Source: Cheiracanthium punctorium (Eukaryota > Arthropoda > Arachnida > Araneae > Cheiracanthiidae). From it: a stretch of 64,000 bases of DNA. A model generated the notes under the pieces. That model was given only the letters and a program-made list of their open reading frames with translations. It did no database searches and had not been told where the DNA came from. The stretch lies in contig JAWZYV010002511.1 of the NCBI GenBank assembly GCA_038373885.1, positions 186,001-250,000 on the forward strand, read 5' to 3'. Shown here piece by piece: positions 1 to 12,409 of the stretch. Each line of letters starts with the position of its first letter. Positions within the stretch are counted from its first letter, which is position 1. The position numbers and the translations under genes were made by a program.

Positions 1-1795
1 TAATTTTAAAAATTAAAAATCACTTAAAAAATTATCCATACTCTTTCCCATTGCTACAAATTTGTGCCCTTAGAGTACAGTCATTTTTTCAAACCTTTAA
101 AAGGTTTGATCAGGAGCATATTTTAATGAAAAAGACACGCGCTATCAGATTTCTCTTATTTCCAAGATACAGGTTTTAACAACAACGTCTCTTAGAAGAA
201 AAGAAGACATAACCTATCTCAAACGTGATGCAAAACTTGATTCAGTTAGTTTAAATAACAGCTGAAAGAGGTGTTATCATATGTGTACGTAAAATGAATC
301 TACAAACAATTAAAAACTGCAGCGTGAAATAAATGGAGTAAAAATGCGAAACTTTTCCTAACAAATTTTTCTAAACATCGTCATACCAACAAAAAATAGC
401 CTTTGCTTGTCAGATGCTAAATAGCATCTAGGATTTCTGCAACTAGTTCCATGTGCCCTTTGACTGGCTACACTAATAACCAAAACTACGGATTTCTTAT
501 TTTATTTACTTCCCGATCTTACGTGATTTTTCCTTACTTAAGGCGAAATCTACCTGTCGACACGAAGCTGCGAATTCCCATGTTGTCCTGCGGAAAAAGT
601 TATTCGCTCATAGCATCCACAGTAATTAAAATTTTGTATCTTTTTTTTTCTCCATCACTAGCTAATGACATGATATATAGTTTGCCGTTCCTGAAAATTT
701 TATATTTTTCCCGCTAATATTTTAAAATATTCAATTACTTTGAGCAAAATCAGTTTTATAAATGTCAATCGAATATTTAAATATTGACAGAAAAATATCT
801 AAATTTCAGATACGGCAAACTATACTTCGTGTCACCTGCTAGATAGTGGAGAGAAAACCGGGACAAAACATGAATAATTGTGGACGCTATAAGTGATTTT
901 CTCATAGGATAACATGGGACTTCGCAGGCTTGTGATCCATCTGCAGATATTGCCTTAAAGTAGATAAACGATCAAATCCTCTCTTAATAGTTATGGTTTG
1001 CTGGAATATTATTTTGATTTATAATAAAATAGTAAATTTTATAAATTAGAAACATTAGAATAAAAGTATAAAGTTATAATCAATACACAAAATATCTGTT
1101 TTATGACTGTTACTCTTTCGAAATCAGACTTTATAGAGATGATTTTAAATTATTGTATCAACTTAATTTTTTATTCAGAATGTGAAAATAATTTCTTCTT
1201 TTCTGCGGTTGTTTAAGTAACAAAATATGCAATTAATCTTGAGATTTAAAAAAAAAATATGTATTCTCTGCCAAAATATTTAATTCTCTCTCGTCGTAAA
1301 ACAAAATAAACGGATCGTTTCTTGTGGAAAACCTGATTGTCAGTTTACAGATCTATACAAAATAAAGTTCTAATGGAGCAAGAAAGGTTTAAGATAAATA
1401 ATATCTTCAACTCTCTTTTGAACTTCATCCTTTTGCTTATGACAAAATTTATCCTTCTGATGAAGTTATTTGATTTTTGTCTTAAACATTCTCCGAAAAA
1501 CATACTTCTAAATAACGACGGTTAGTTTTAATGAGCCAATTAAGATCATATACACTTATGACGAATCCCCCAGCTAATCACTGCTAATAGAGAGACTGTT
1601 TTTAGAGTTTAAGCATTTTTTTCTCACTGTTTTAATTTTCAAGCTGTACAAAATACAATTTCAAGAAGTTATATTTCCTAAAAAGCATTTTTCCAAATAT
1701 ATATAATAAACTCAAACTTCTTTTGATCCTTGAATGCTTCTTTTTTCATTTAGTTTATATTCAAGACATCCTATACAATCATTGTAACCTACCGG
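1..1795. other. AT-rich DNA, no feature recognised
   Basis: No coding pattern, inverted-repeat element or RNA gene could be supported here. The 88-residue frame at 451-717 has no recognisable domain and its composition is what AT-rich non-coding DNA gives by chance. Confidence 0.6.
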
Positions 1796-2140
1796 CATAG
1801 CTGCCAACTACTACGGAATATAACTAACCACTTTTTGTTAACAGCATAGCTGCCAACTCTTCCGATTTTTCCGGAAGATTTTTCACCACAATCTTCAAAC
1901 AGTTTTATTTTACAATAAAATTTTGGACTTATTTTAATATTAAATTCGTAAGTAAAAATTAGTGATGGAAAATATTCCGCAAAAACCCGAAGAGTTGGCA
2001 GTTATGTACCAGTATATTTGTGTTTTTTCAAAAAAATAACCAGGTCACAAGCTCAGTGCAAAAATGTTGCTATATTTTAAGCCGAAAAATTGTTTTTAGA
2101 AAAAGTGGTTAATTATATTCCGTAGCAGTTGGCAGCTATG
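1796..2140. mobile_element. Family A MITE, split by a family B MITE
   Basis: The left end starts CATAGCTGCCAACTACTACG and continues into an AACCACTTTTTGT motif. The right end is its reverse complement and finishes GGCAGCTATG. It is flanked by CCTACCGG (1788-1795) and CATACCGG (2141-2148), an 8-bp TSD with one mismatch. A complete family B element (1845-2005) sits inside; without it this copy is ~180 bp, the size of the other A copies. There is no coding capacity, so it is a non-autonomous DNA transposon. The 8-bp TSD would fit a hAT-like transposase, but that is inference. Confidence 0.85.
1845..2005. mobile_element. Family B MITE nested inside family A
   Basis: This 161-bp element starts CATAGCTGCCAACTCTTCCG, has a CCGGAAGATTTTTCACCAC subterminal block, and ends with the imperfect inverse GAGTTGGCAGTTATG. 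Flanks TAACAG and TACCAG make a 6-bp TSD with one mismatch. It lies wholly within the family A copy at 1796-2140, so it is the younger of the two. Confidence 0.83.
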
Positions 2141-2396
2141 CATACCGGAATGGCCGTTCATTTAAAGAAACCACGTGAAGTAATGGTCTAGAGTTTTTGT
2201 TGGTGGTTGATAAAAACTTTTTAGCGAAGTAGGGTGACTTTATAAAACATTATGCAAGAATCAGTACCTCTTCAGGCTCTTGCAGAAAATGTATCACTAA
2301 TTAGCTTTTTATGAAATAACGTTGGCATCGACTATTCACATGGATGATTCAATCGAAATATTCAAGTTTTATCGAAACTAAAGTACTACCATAATA

Positions 2397-2853
2397 TACC
2401 GCTAATCCGCCCCTCCCGATTAAACGCCCCCTTCACTTTATAAACAAATTGGAATCTTGAAAAATACTGAGGGAGAACCCCTCCCCATCAAATAACCCTG
2501 TTGCGCATGTGAAATTCTCCGTTAACTGTATTTTACCTGTGAGAAGCGGGCAGACATTTTCGTTATGCAAAAAATCCATGTGGAGCCTCCAAGTTCCCGT
2601 CACCTTTGATAGCAGACTTTCTGACTATACTATAGACGAGTGGTTCACAGCCTTTTTCGCCCTTCGAATCCCTTCTAAAATTGCCCCATTTATTAAAGGG
2701 TTAGTGACCCTCCAATTATTTTACGACTTTTCGTAGTATTTGACGAGATATTAAACTTATTTTCCCTTAAATCCCGAGAAAGCGTTCACTCCGATTTTTT
2801 TCAACAACTTTCGTGGCTTTTTTTTTTTTTGGGGGGGGGGCGGATTAACGGTA
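2397..2853. mobile_element. pogo/Tc1-type MITE with TA flanks
   Basis: Terminal inverted repeats TACCGCTAATCCGCCCC (left) and, reverse-complemented, TACCGTTAATCCGCCCC (right) are each flanked by TA (2395-2396 and 2854-2855). The right terminus carries a T-run followed by a G-run. The TA target and GC-rich AATCCGCCCC terminus suggest the Tc1/mariner superfamily, perhaps pogo-like. A 75-residue frame inside (2509-2736) shows no transposase motif. Confidence 0.6.
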
Positions 2854-2863
2854 TATTACGATA

Positions 2864-5350
2864 TTACCTTCTAAATACAGAAATAATTGTATGTTGTTGT
2901 TGATGATGATGTTTGTTCTTGGTAGTGGTAAACTTTCTACAGGCTCTTTTACTGTTCATACAAAAGAAAAAAAATGAAAATTTCTCAAGCGGTGCTGTGT
3001 AGGAAATTAATTTTGATGTCTTAGAAAAAGAATTTATACAGGACATGGAACTTCAGTTCAATGGTCAATTTCAGGTTTTGTCCTGTTAATTTTCATGTAT
3101 TGAGGTCTGTCCTAAATGAGTTGCTTCTATACTAGTTGGCCATTTGCGTTGTAAACAATGATGATTATGGCATTTGAGATTTGCCATGTTTAATAGGATG
3201 GGCCGGTTGTCTAATTAGCAATTAGACAACCGGCCTGAACTGAAACGGAAAAAAAATCATCAGATAATCAAATGACATCTTCGATGCTTCTCAGCCTTAG
3301 AAAACCCAGGTGTTCCATTAAGTAAAAATTTGTCATGTCATGTCTTGTCAATGCTTCTAAATGTCCCGATATTTCAAAAAAAATAAATAAATTAAAATCC
3401 TCAGTTTCCAGTATATTAAGCTTATATTTGATTCGATTATTTGGAAAGATACCTCTGAAGAAGTTAAATTGCGCCTTTTTCATTGAGAAACTACCCATGT
3501 TCATTTTCACCGCGCCTTTGTAAGATCAAAAAAATTGTAACCATGTCATTGTACACGAATACACGTTACAAATTTTATCGTCAATTACTTTAAACAACCT
3601 AAATATTATACGCAAATATATTATACTCCTAAACATTTACTCAATATATAACGCCGTAACAATGCAATTTTTGCTAACCTAAGTTTTTTTTCCTCAGTAT
3701 CCGAAATAACCTATCATTAAGTAACATAAAAGATATTTCATGTTATAAAATATCTTACTATTATTCCAGTATATGTAATTATTTTCAAGATCATGACACA
3801 GTTTATTAAAACTGCCATTTCTTAATTCAATATTACATGTTTGATATCTGAATCAAACTCACGTATTTAAGAACTAATGTGCAGCTTAATTTAGAAAATA
3901 TTTAGCTTCACATAAATATAGTGAACGTTTCCCTTCATCAATCTTTCGAAAAAAATAATATATTTTATCTTAAACTGCTAATTACTTTCTTATGTATCCA
4001 AAGTGGTGGAACATTTTTCTCCTTTTTTATGATAATGTATTTTTTTAATTTTGTAAAATCTTATCGCACTTAAACCTATCGGTCATTAATAACTATTTAC
4101 TCTAGCAAAATATTCACTCTTCTGTAAAAGATTAAATATTTACTTTCACGGTAATCCAGTATGGACAAAGAATTATATTTATCAATAAAAGTGGAAATCG
4201 TATTATATTAACAATAGGCTGGAGAACAATGTTTCCTTTTTAATTTAACATATTACCAAACAATACTTTATTTTTTTTTAAGTCAACGTTTAATGTAGCT
4301 GTTGTAGTGAGATATGAGATATGCTAATTCTAGTTTTGGAATTTATGTTTTATTCTTTCAATTAAAATATCCAAACTTTTAATAAAAAAATAATGATTTT
4401 TTGAAGAGTTTTTTTATTTGTGGGTAATGCTGCAATTAGAATAATTTATTTCTTTGGAAATTGGTAATGTTTTTCATCCCATACATTAATTGTAAATATT
4501 CGTAAAAGACTGTATAGTGTGCTTTTTTCTTAAGTCTCTCATAAAATATTCTGAATTTTTATTCTATATCATAAAATCGAGCAGCTTAAAATAAATGTAT
4601 TAATTCTGTGTGAAAGAAAAATTTCATTAATTATTCATGACATGCGAACTTGGGATAAATACCTCTGAGAATATTTCGTTAAAGTATTTTGTAATAGGTG
4701 AGATATATTACTTTAGCTGCAATTTGAAGAAGCTAGAACATATATTCATTAGATTCATTTGCATATAGTACATAACTTTTAACTTTGTGTAAATAAAACT
4801 CCTTTCTAAAATTCTCTTTCTAATTATTTTAAAAGTTAAAATTCCTTTATTGAACTAACTCAATTTTCTTTCCTTTTTTCACGAGTTCTGTTCTAAAAAG
4901 ATAAGAAATCTACTTTTCATCGTGAGCAATAACGCTTTTGTTCATCCACGCAAAATATTTTATTGAAGCTATGGTAATAAAATGTATTAATCTCAAAACA
5001 AAGCACTTTTCTAGATACTTTTACCTAATAATTCACAGTAGAGCGTACTTTGTGAAGAAAATTTGAATGAGGAAAATATTGTCGTTACGTCAGTTAAAAA
5101 AGAAGAAAAAAAGGAATAATTTTACAGTGTCTGATTGCATAATTATATGGCTTTTTTTAAAAGCGTATAAAAAATACCCATTACTAATACCTTTACAGCG
5201 TTCGATTAAATGATTGTATGGCTTTTTGTTAAAAGTGTATACTACTGATTTTTTTTCAACCATATACCAGATCAGAAAGTTAAAACGGCACAGCTCAGTC
5301 GCTGACGTCAAAATTGAATGATTCTCCACCTACTCGAAGAGTTTTATTGA
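2864..5350. other. AT-rich DNA with one perfect palindrome
   Basis: No gene recognised. The only structure noted is the 16-bp-arm palindrome at 3201-3235, annotated separately. The short frames at 3268-3523 overlap on opposite strands and have no coding character. Confidence 0.55.
3201..3235. repeat. Perfect hairpin palindrome
   Basis: Arms GGCCGGTTGTCTAATT and its exact reverse complement are separated by the 3-base loop AGC. The GC-rich ends stand out from AT-rich surroundings. It could be a minimal element or two abutted terminal repeats; nothing nearby tells which. Confidence 0.85.
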
Positions 5351-6066
5351 TGTATTAGTAATAGTCCAAGAGCCAGAGCCAAAAAAGTCTCTGAATTCAG
5401 CAAGACTAGTTTTTTGTTTTTTTTTCAGCTTATTACATTTGTATTTGTCGTTTTTAGGAAGGTAGTAAAATGAATTTAGCAAGGCAGAAAATCTTTGTAC
5501 AAATTGGATACTGAATATAAATGACAGTCAGCCAGCTGAATGTTGGGACAAGGGTGGTCAGTCTGCCCCATTTTATGTACAAAAATTAAATACTGTGCAA
5601 TTCGTTTAGCACAGTTAAATTCCTTTTTTGAGGGTATTAATTGCTATATCAATCACAAAAAAAAATGGTCAGTCGGTCAGTCGCCCGTCAGTCAGCAAAA
5701 AAAAAAAAAAAAAAAGGAAACAAAAATTTTCACACGCGCTCTACGTTGCAGGCAGCGGAAAGTAAAACTGACGTGAATCAGTCCACGAGCCAGAGGTAAA
5801 AAAGTCTCTGATTTTAGCAAGCCCAGATATTTTATAGCTTATTACAATGGTTTTGTACGCAAACATACTGCGGTCAGTCAAGTGAAAGTGAGAACAGGTG
5901 TCTCTGGTGAGCTATCGAAATGTCGTTTTTACCGAGGTGATAAAATGAATTCAGCAAGGCTGACAATCGTTAAACAAATTGGATATCGAATATAAATGAA
6001 AGTTATGATATGACAGTCAGTCAGCTGAATGCGTAGACAGAGTTGGCCAGTCGGCCCCATTGTATG

Positions 6067-6249
6067 CATAGATGTCAACCACTACGGAATATAACTAACC
6101 ACTTTTTGTGTACAGTACAGTTTTTGGAATTTTTTTCAAAAGAGTAACGGATACTTGAGACTGGTAAAAGAAAATTCCGTGCACTTTAAGACTAAAATTA
6201 TTGTTTAAAAAAGGTGGTTAAATATATTCCGTGGTAGTTATCAGCTACG
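6067..6249. mobile_element. Family A MITE (A-2) inside foldback element F
   Basis: Termini CATAGATGTCAACCACTACG and the imperfect inverse ending TATCAGCTACG carry the family A AACCACTTTTTGT block. The paralogous uninterrupted block at ~5560-5600 shows the empty site, and the flanks (TGTATG, TGCATG) look like a decayed TSD. Confidence 0.8.
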
Positions 6250-6534
6250 TGCATGTACAAAAAATTAAATGTGCGATTTGTTTAGCACATTTCAAAAATT
6301 TTGAAATTTTGTATTACTTGTTATATCAATCATAAAAAATGAACTGTGCTAAACTAATTGCACAGTATTTAACTTTTGTACATACAATTGGGCTAACTGA
6401 CCAGCTCTGTCCGCACATTCAGCTGATTTTGGCTCTCATAACTTTCATTTACATGTAATATCTAATTTGTATAACCATTTTCAGCTTTGCTAAACTCATT
6501 TTCTTACCTCTCTAAGAACGACAGTGCACCAGAG

Positions 6535-6979
6535 CAACACCTTCTAGATGTAGAACTGAAACATTGACGTCAACTTGAGAACAACTGAAACTTTGGCATC
6601 ATCACTCGACCTTCTTAAATGACGATATCACAGTGGTGTCTTCAAAAAATAAAACAATTTCAAATATCTGGTGGATGCTACAAATATAAGAAAGCATCTT
6701 AAATTAAAGAAATAATTAAAATACCTTTCTGTTACAAAATAATTCATTCTGATCTACGTCTGTATCATATTATACAATTAGTAATGGTTAAAAATCGTCA
6801 TTTGTCGTAAACTTATATTTTTTCTTAAATCATTAAAAAGTTTTATGAATGAGAAAATTCACCACATATTTAAAATAGATATACTTTGTAAAAGTAAAAC
6901 AGTGATGGTATCGTGTAAGAAGATCTTGTGGTGACGTCAAATCTTCCGTCGCAAGGCTTTATAAATCTAGAAGGCGTTG
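6535..6979 (-). mobile_element. Family C MITE (C-1)
   Basis: This 445-bp copy has termini CAACACCTTCTAGA and TCTAGAAGGCGTTG. It is inserted in the right arm of element F, which resumes on the other side. The flanks ACCAGAG and ACAAGCG are a decayed 7-bp TSD. TGACGTCA-like motifs lie in both arms. Strand is given relative to an arbitrary family orientation defined by the internal CAAATGGCAGTTTTTAACC block. Confidence 0.85.
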
Positions 6980-7102
6980 ACAAGCGGCAAGTGCTGTCAG
7001 TTTCCCTCGACTGGCCGTAGCATGTTTGTGTACACAACAAATGTAATACGCTATAAAAAAGCTAGGTTTGCTAAATTCAGCTATTTTGGGGGGGGCTCTG
7101 GC

Positions 7103-7530
7103 CAACACCTCCTAGAGAGAGAAGGCCTGACAACAGAAGCTTTTACGTCATCACTGGGTCTTCTAAGATGACTTCATAACAGCTTTACTTTCACAAAGTA
7201 AAACTATTTAAAATTTCTGGTGAATGATACAAAGTTTAGAAATATCTTAAGTTGAAGATAAAAATTAAAATACCGTTCTGATTAAGAATAATTTATTATG
7301 ATCTATTTCTATATCATATTATCTAATTGGTGATAGTTAAAATTTCCTATTGATAGTAAAATTAAATGTTTTATCTTATATCATTAAAATGTTTTTTGCG
7401 GGAGTAAATTCACCAAAAACTTTGAATACTTTTACTTTGCAAAAATAAATGTGTGATGTCATTATTTTAGTGGACCTTGTGATGACGTAAAAGTTTTTGT
7501 TCTCAGGCATTGTATGTCTAGGAGGTGTTG
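7103..7530 (-). mobile_element. Family C MITE (C-2)
   Basis: A 428-bp copy with termini CAACACCTCCTAGA and TCTAGGAGGTGTTG. Flanks CTCTGGC (7096-7102) and CTTTGGC (7531-7537) form a 7-bp TSD with one mismatch. It is the second C insertion in the right arm of element F. Confidence 0.9.
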
Positions 7531-7565
7531 CTTTGGCTTTCCTACTATAACAGACTACGAATATA

Positions 7566-7968
7566 TTAGGTTGTAACGAAAGTTTCTCGTCACCTCAAAC
7601 ATCGTCAGCACACAGTTCGCGTTGGCGTATTTGCTCATATTTTGTCAAACGATTTTTGGCATTTGGAAGAAAGAGACTTAATTTATAACACTATGGTGTG
7701 AAATCTGAAAAAAATGCAGTTATCATTAAGTACAAGGTATCTCAAATGACACTATCACTCTAGATGATTAGAACCATCATTTACTTCCAGTTGTGTTGCG
7801 AAAAGTCAGCTACAGAATATGTACGAATTATGAGTACATCTTTAAGTACTATTGTTGTATCACGTGACACTGTGCAGGTTTGATACCGAAAGTTCATAAA
7901 CAGTTATCTAAGGAGTTAGAAGTGAGATTTTCAGGCAGATTTGGCGGAAAACTTTCGTTACAACCTGA
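7566..7968 (+). mobile_element. 403-bp mariner-derived MITE
   Basis: The termini are TTAGGTTGTAACGAAAGTTT and the inverse AAACTTTCGTTACAACCTGA, flanked by TA on both sides. Length (403 bp), termini and interior match the copy at 32537-32939 in reverse orientation. The interior aligns to part of the longer mariner relic at 29509-29852, so this is an internal-deletion derivative without transposase. Confidence 0.9.
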
Positions 7969-8095
7969 TACTTATGTATCGTTAATGTCTTACAGCTGCC
8001 AACTTTTACGGAGCATAGTTAAACTTCTTTTGCGAGCAGCTTTAACATAGCAAAATTCCTCACTTCGTGACGGCACAATTATTGACAGTCTAGAA

Positions 8096-8321
8096 CACAT
8101 ATGGGCAACCACCGGCCCGAGGGCCGGATGCGGCCCACCATGGCTTTTGATGCGGCCCGCAAAACATATCAAAACCTCGTATAAAACCCATATGAACCAT
8201 TCAAAATACCACATAAATCCCAATTATATGGCCCGCGACTTCGGTAAACTGCAAAAAAAAAGTCCGTAAGTCCGTCAAATTTACAGACAAAAACTGTCAG
8301 CCAGGACGTCAGTTTTTTTCC

Positions 8322-8361
<40 letters not shown>

Positions 8362-8602
8362 CAGAAGTATTCGATAAATTTTACACATTCTCAGTTTATT
8401 TTGCAGAAATCTCCCGTATAAGGAAAAAAATACGGAAAACTTCTGTAAAATATGCGGAAATAAACTGACGTCCTGGCTGACAGTATTTTTCTGTCGGTTT
8501 AACTGACTTTTTTTTTGCAGTGTAACATCCTAAAGTTTGGCCCGCGACTTCGGTAACTCCCTAAATTCTAGCTCGCAACTTCCCCAAGGTTGCCCATACC
8601 TG
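8096..8602. mobile_element. hAT-type MITE, TATGGGCAACC termini
   Basis: The left end CACATATGGGCAACC and the right end GGTTGCCCATACCTG are inverse copies. Flanks GTCTAGAA (8088-8095) and GTCTTGAA (8603-8610) give an 8-bp TSD with one mismatch, as is usual for hAT elements. The interior has a GGCCCGAGGGCCGG block and a repeated GGCCCGCGACTTCGGTAA. The element at 8248-8521 has inserted in it. Confidence 0.85.
8248..8521. mobile_element. Nested long-TIR MITE with ACTGCAAAAAAAAAGTC ends
   Basis: Imperfect inverted arms of ~60 bp start ACTGCAAAAAAAAAGTC and share CTGTCAGCCAGGACGTCAGT. GTAA flanks both ends (8244-8247, 8522-8525), a probable 4-bp TSD. The centre holds a run of 38 T (8324-8361). 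It splits the hAT MITE at 8096-8602. Confidence 0.75.
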
Positions 8603-8683
8603 GTCTTGAACTTTCAAGTTAAACTCCATTTGCATATGTGGAGCTCTGAAATTATGCACGTTTAACACACATAGATATATGGG

Positions 8684-9392
8684 TAGGGTGTAAAATTATA
8701 GAACACCCGTAAAACGAAGAAATATGTATTGCCCCTAAAAAGTGGTTAGCCCACTTATCTGTTGGAGATAAGTGGGCAATGTAAATTGAAATAATGTTCA
8801 GAATAAGGTCGGAAACAAGACTCCGTTAAGAAAAAAACAATCCTCTAGCTAATTTCCAAAAAGTTACACTCTTTAAATTCGTACGCGTTCCCCATACATA
8901 AAAAATCCCAATCAGTAAAATGTGCATCATACATTAATGGGGTGATATACTATATTTGAGAATTATATGATAAAAGACTCGGACAAATTTTTAAAGAAAT
9001 ATGATCGGGAGCTATACATGAATTTAAATGCAAACGTTTATTACTGGAGTGGGGGAAAATATTTTCTTTCGTAATATCTGTACGACCCCTGTAATGCGAT
9101 CATATGATGTTCGCTTCGTCCCATTTTTTTCCATTCCAGAGCCATTGAAAAGTGGTTTTAGTAAGCATATATTTATCTCCGTACCTATGAGAGTCATTAG
9201 GATAGAATTCTCAAATTTAGTACATCATCTTATTAGTGTATGGGGCACATTTTATTAACAGGGAATTTTTTTGAACGGCAGTCGTGTACAAATTTAAAAA
9301 TTGTAACTTTTTGTAAATGAACGAGAGCAATTTTTCTTAATGGAGTCTTGTTTCGGACCATTTTGAACATACCACCTTTTTGAGGCACCCTG
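8684..9392. mobile_element. Long-TIR (foldback) element J
   Basis: Arms of roughly 300 bp: the stretch 8792-8990, which includes GGAAACAAGACTCC, is repeated in reverse complement at 9195-9360. The ends are AGGGTG and CACCCT. The left arm also contains a small hairpin (8747-8775). The frames at 9028-9258 and 9233-9487 lie in arm DNA and show no domain. No TSD was established. The ends resemble those of the element at 14873-15391. Confidence 0.65.
8747..8775. repeat. Short perfect hairpin
   Basis: Arms GCCCACTTATCT and AGATAAGTGGGC are separated by GTTGG. It lies in the left arm of element J at a place where the right arm has no counterpart, so it is probably a small later insertion. Confidence 0.7.
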
Positions 9393-9814
9393 ATTATATA
9401 TCTTTTTATGCTATGCTCTTGATGCCTAAATCTAATTTTCGACAAAATGTAATGAAATATACTTTGAAAATTACAGCTATTCCTCATTAAATAAAGATAC
9501 TATCTTACTTTTGACTTTACTTAATTTGTTCTCTTTTCTAGACCATTTCTTTATTTTTGATGCTTTTTTCCAGCTGCTTCTTGGGAATAACCACGAGTGT
9601 ACTTCTGCAACAGAATTAAGTTTTCCCTTTTTCTTTGTTACATACACATATAACCTTCACCTTGCACAGTAATTAACATAAATCTATGCTTTTAGAAACA
9701 AATAATTTTCTACATTACGCTATTCTTATGTGTCCAAAAAATGAATGAATAAAGAAAATTTGAAGTGCAGGTACTTTTAATGAACGGTTAGCAGGTCAAA
9801 GTTTTCTATAACTT

Positions 9815-9991
9815 CGTAGCTGCCAACTACTACGAAATATAATTAACCACTTTTTGTAAACAGTATATCTTTTAAGTATTTTTTCGAAGTAGCAACTAAT
9901 TCGCACGTAGTACAGAAATTTTTTTATACTATAAGCCGAAAAATTATGTTTAGAAAAGGTGGTTAGTTAAATTCCGTAGTAGTTAGCAGCT
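9815..9991. mobile_element. Family A MITE (A-3)
   Basis: The left end TAGCTGCCAACTACTACG leads into AACCACTTTTTGTAAACAG. The right end carries GGTGGTTAGTTAAATTCCG and AGTTAGCAGCT. About 177 bp. The flanks do not give a clean TSD. Confidence 0.8.
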
Positions 9992-12409
9992 TGCAACTTT
10001 TGTAACTTCTTAAAATTTCGTGGTTGTTTCAGTTAAAGAGTTTGAATGAATTTTGAAATTTCTTAAAAATATTCTATGATACTTTTAAACATTAAATTAA
10101 TTATTACTCTTGTTTAAATGATATGCAAATAAATTTTTATATTAGACTAGTATTAATTTGCTAGTTTTATGAAGTAGTACAAATTTCATGTCACTGGGTC
10201 ATTAATTAAGATTAAAATGAGCGTCATGCGTTGTTGCAATTTAGGTGTTATTCATAGTGGCCACTATCTCTGAGCTGCAACAATGAAATGCAGCCACTTT
10301 ATTTCTGTGCTTGTAGGTTTCAAGAGTATGAATTATACCACTAAAATCACTCACGAACATTTCCAGAAGATTCGGAAAGCTAGTTGATGCCCTGCGATGC
10401 CTGTGGAAGCAATTGAATGGTGCTTGACAGTCTTGGCTGACAGCTTAGTAATGACTTCGGTTCCCGAGGCAATGTTAAATTTTCGAATACTAATTAACAT
10501 TTCTAGTCCATACCCGTGTGCCTTTAACTGAATCCGTGACTGAGAGCGATAAGGTGAAACAGATTTAAAAACAATTTTGGTGCTGAGATATCTGTTAATT
10601 CCTAGTTAGGAATGTCTTTCGCCGAGTTTTAATTCTACGGGAAAGATTTGTTTTCTTAATAACAATATACTGTCGCATAGAATGGGAGAATTTATAACTA
10701 CGCCAAAATGAAAGTGGAAATAATGTCATTTTGTTCCAGTAACTTTTGTTTCGTTTATTTCTGCGTTTCTCCTTGTTTGAGTGCGATAATACCTCAAAGC
10801 ATTAGAAAGAGTGATTAGCCAAAACTTAGTAACAATTAAGTCACAAGTTATCCATTAATAAATAATTGCGTTTTAAGTAAACAGTCTTTGTGTGTAAAGA
10901 AAGTAACTACAACTGTTTTCGCTCTAACAAAAGAATGGTAAGTGTCTTTCTTTAACATCTAGTTATAATTTGAATACGAAATGAATACTTTCAGCAAACT
11001 TCACTAATTGGATTCTGAGTTTTATTTTCGACTCAAATCTAAGCTATAGACAACGCTAAACGCATTTATACATAGTTTTACGATATTATCTTTCCCGAAT
11101 TTGAATTAAATTTCCATGTTGGTTAATGTATCTTGTTCAATACATAAATGCTAACATATATGCCATAACATGCATCTAACATCTGCAGTTTGAAAAATAG
11201 TTATAAAGCAAATGTCATTAGCTAAACATTTTCAGCAAAAAAGGAGAGTAAATTTCTGATATCTTTATGCTTTCAGGTATTAATTTTCTAAAATTAGTTT
11301 CCATAGTTTTATTTAATAAGTTGAGTGAAGTTTAAGATTGTCAACATGTTTCTTGAAAAAATCGTATTACATTTAAAGTCTGTTTAAATTGTTAAAATAC
11401 TTTTCACAATATTTTATTAACATTTATTCCGCGTTTTTAAAAAATATGTTAATTTTAGGTTGAAAATTTGCTTTAGTTTTCAGAATGGATTTATTTTTAA
11501 AAAGCCTGCTAGTTGAAAGAAAAAAAAAAAGGTTTTCTTTCAGCTAACTCTTCAACTATTTGAAATAGATACTTTTGATTTATTTTGTCAAACAGATTTC
11601 TCTTTCTTACTTACTTTACCGTACCCAGAAAAAAATTTCGGTAAGGGGGGGGGGGACCAAGAGGGGAAAAAGGCTAAATTTTTCACAAAATGGCTTCATA
11701 TTGTTTGTTTTGTTAACAAAATTTTAAATTTCGGACGGGGGGGACCGGGCCCCCTACCCCCTCTGGGGACGTCCTTGGATACATGCGATTCTAATCTATT
11801 ATCAGCGTAAAAAACAATGATGTATCTTCTCTCTATTGAAGATTGCTGTCAATAAATAATTATAATGCAAATTATAGCAACATGGGAAAATTATATTGAG
11901 TCACAAATCGATAGATATTTTGAACAATCATGCACAAATTTTCTAATAGGGCCAGAGCTTTTTGAAAATATCAAAAAATCTTGAATAATTGCCATAAACC
12001 ATGAACTTGTGCATTTTTTTTTATAAGTGGCAGTTTTACTTATTCCGATATCTGCGCTGCATTGGTAATTGTTTTTCCAAAATAGAAAACAAAACTAAAA
12101 TAGACTTAAATTATATAATTATCAATAATAGATTTACCAAACGCAAGCATGAACGCCGTACGATGCTGCTACAGTGATAAAATGTTTTTACCCTTAATAG
12201 ATTCTTTACCGAGCATTTATCACAGTAGTTTGTTAAATATAAATCAAACAAAATTAGACAGTGAATCAATAAATCGCAATCATTCACAGAGGTTCAAATA
12301 GAATATGTACTAGGCATGGTGTTTTAGTGTTCTCGCTCCCCCCCCCCCCCACCCGGCTTCCTTTTGTCTGTGTCGAGCACGATTGGCTTCCACAATTGGT
12401 GAACTGTTC
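9992..12409. other. No gene recognised; G-rich patch at 11640-11770
   Basis: Mostly AT-rich unique-looking DNA. At 11643-11770 two G-runs and a GGGCCCCCTACCCCC block surround a short AT stretch. This looks like a fragment of a dispersed repeat, but no terminal repeat pair could be defined. The stretch 10200-10950 is less AT-rich but has no open frame of note. Confidence 0.5.

Larger units (their letters stand above)
5357..7552. mobile_element. Foldback element F, interrupted by one A and two C copies
   Basis: Two direct copies of a block beginning near GAGCCAGAGCC (5357 and ~5787) contain motifs such as AGTCTCTGA and AATGAATTYAGCAAGG. The reverse complement of the same block runs from ~6300 to 7552. 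The arms meet at a small palindrome near 6287-6305. The right arm can be followed continuously only by skipping C-1 (6535-6979) and C-2 (7103-7530), and the left arm by skipping A-2 (6067-6249). Without these inserts it is about 1.1 kb. No coding region was recognised. Its outermost termini and TSD are unclear. Confidence 0.65.
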
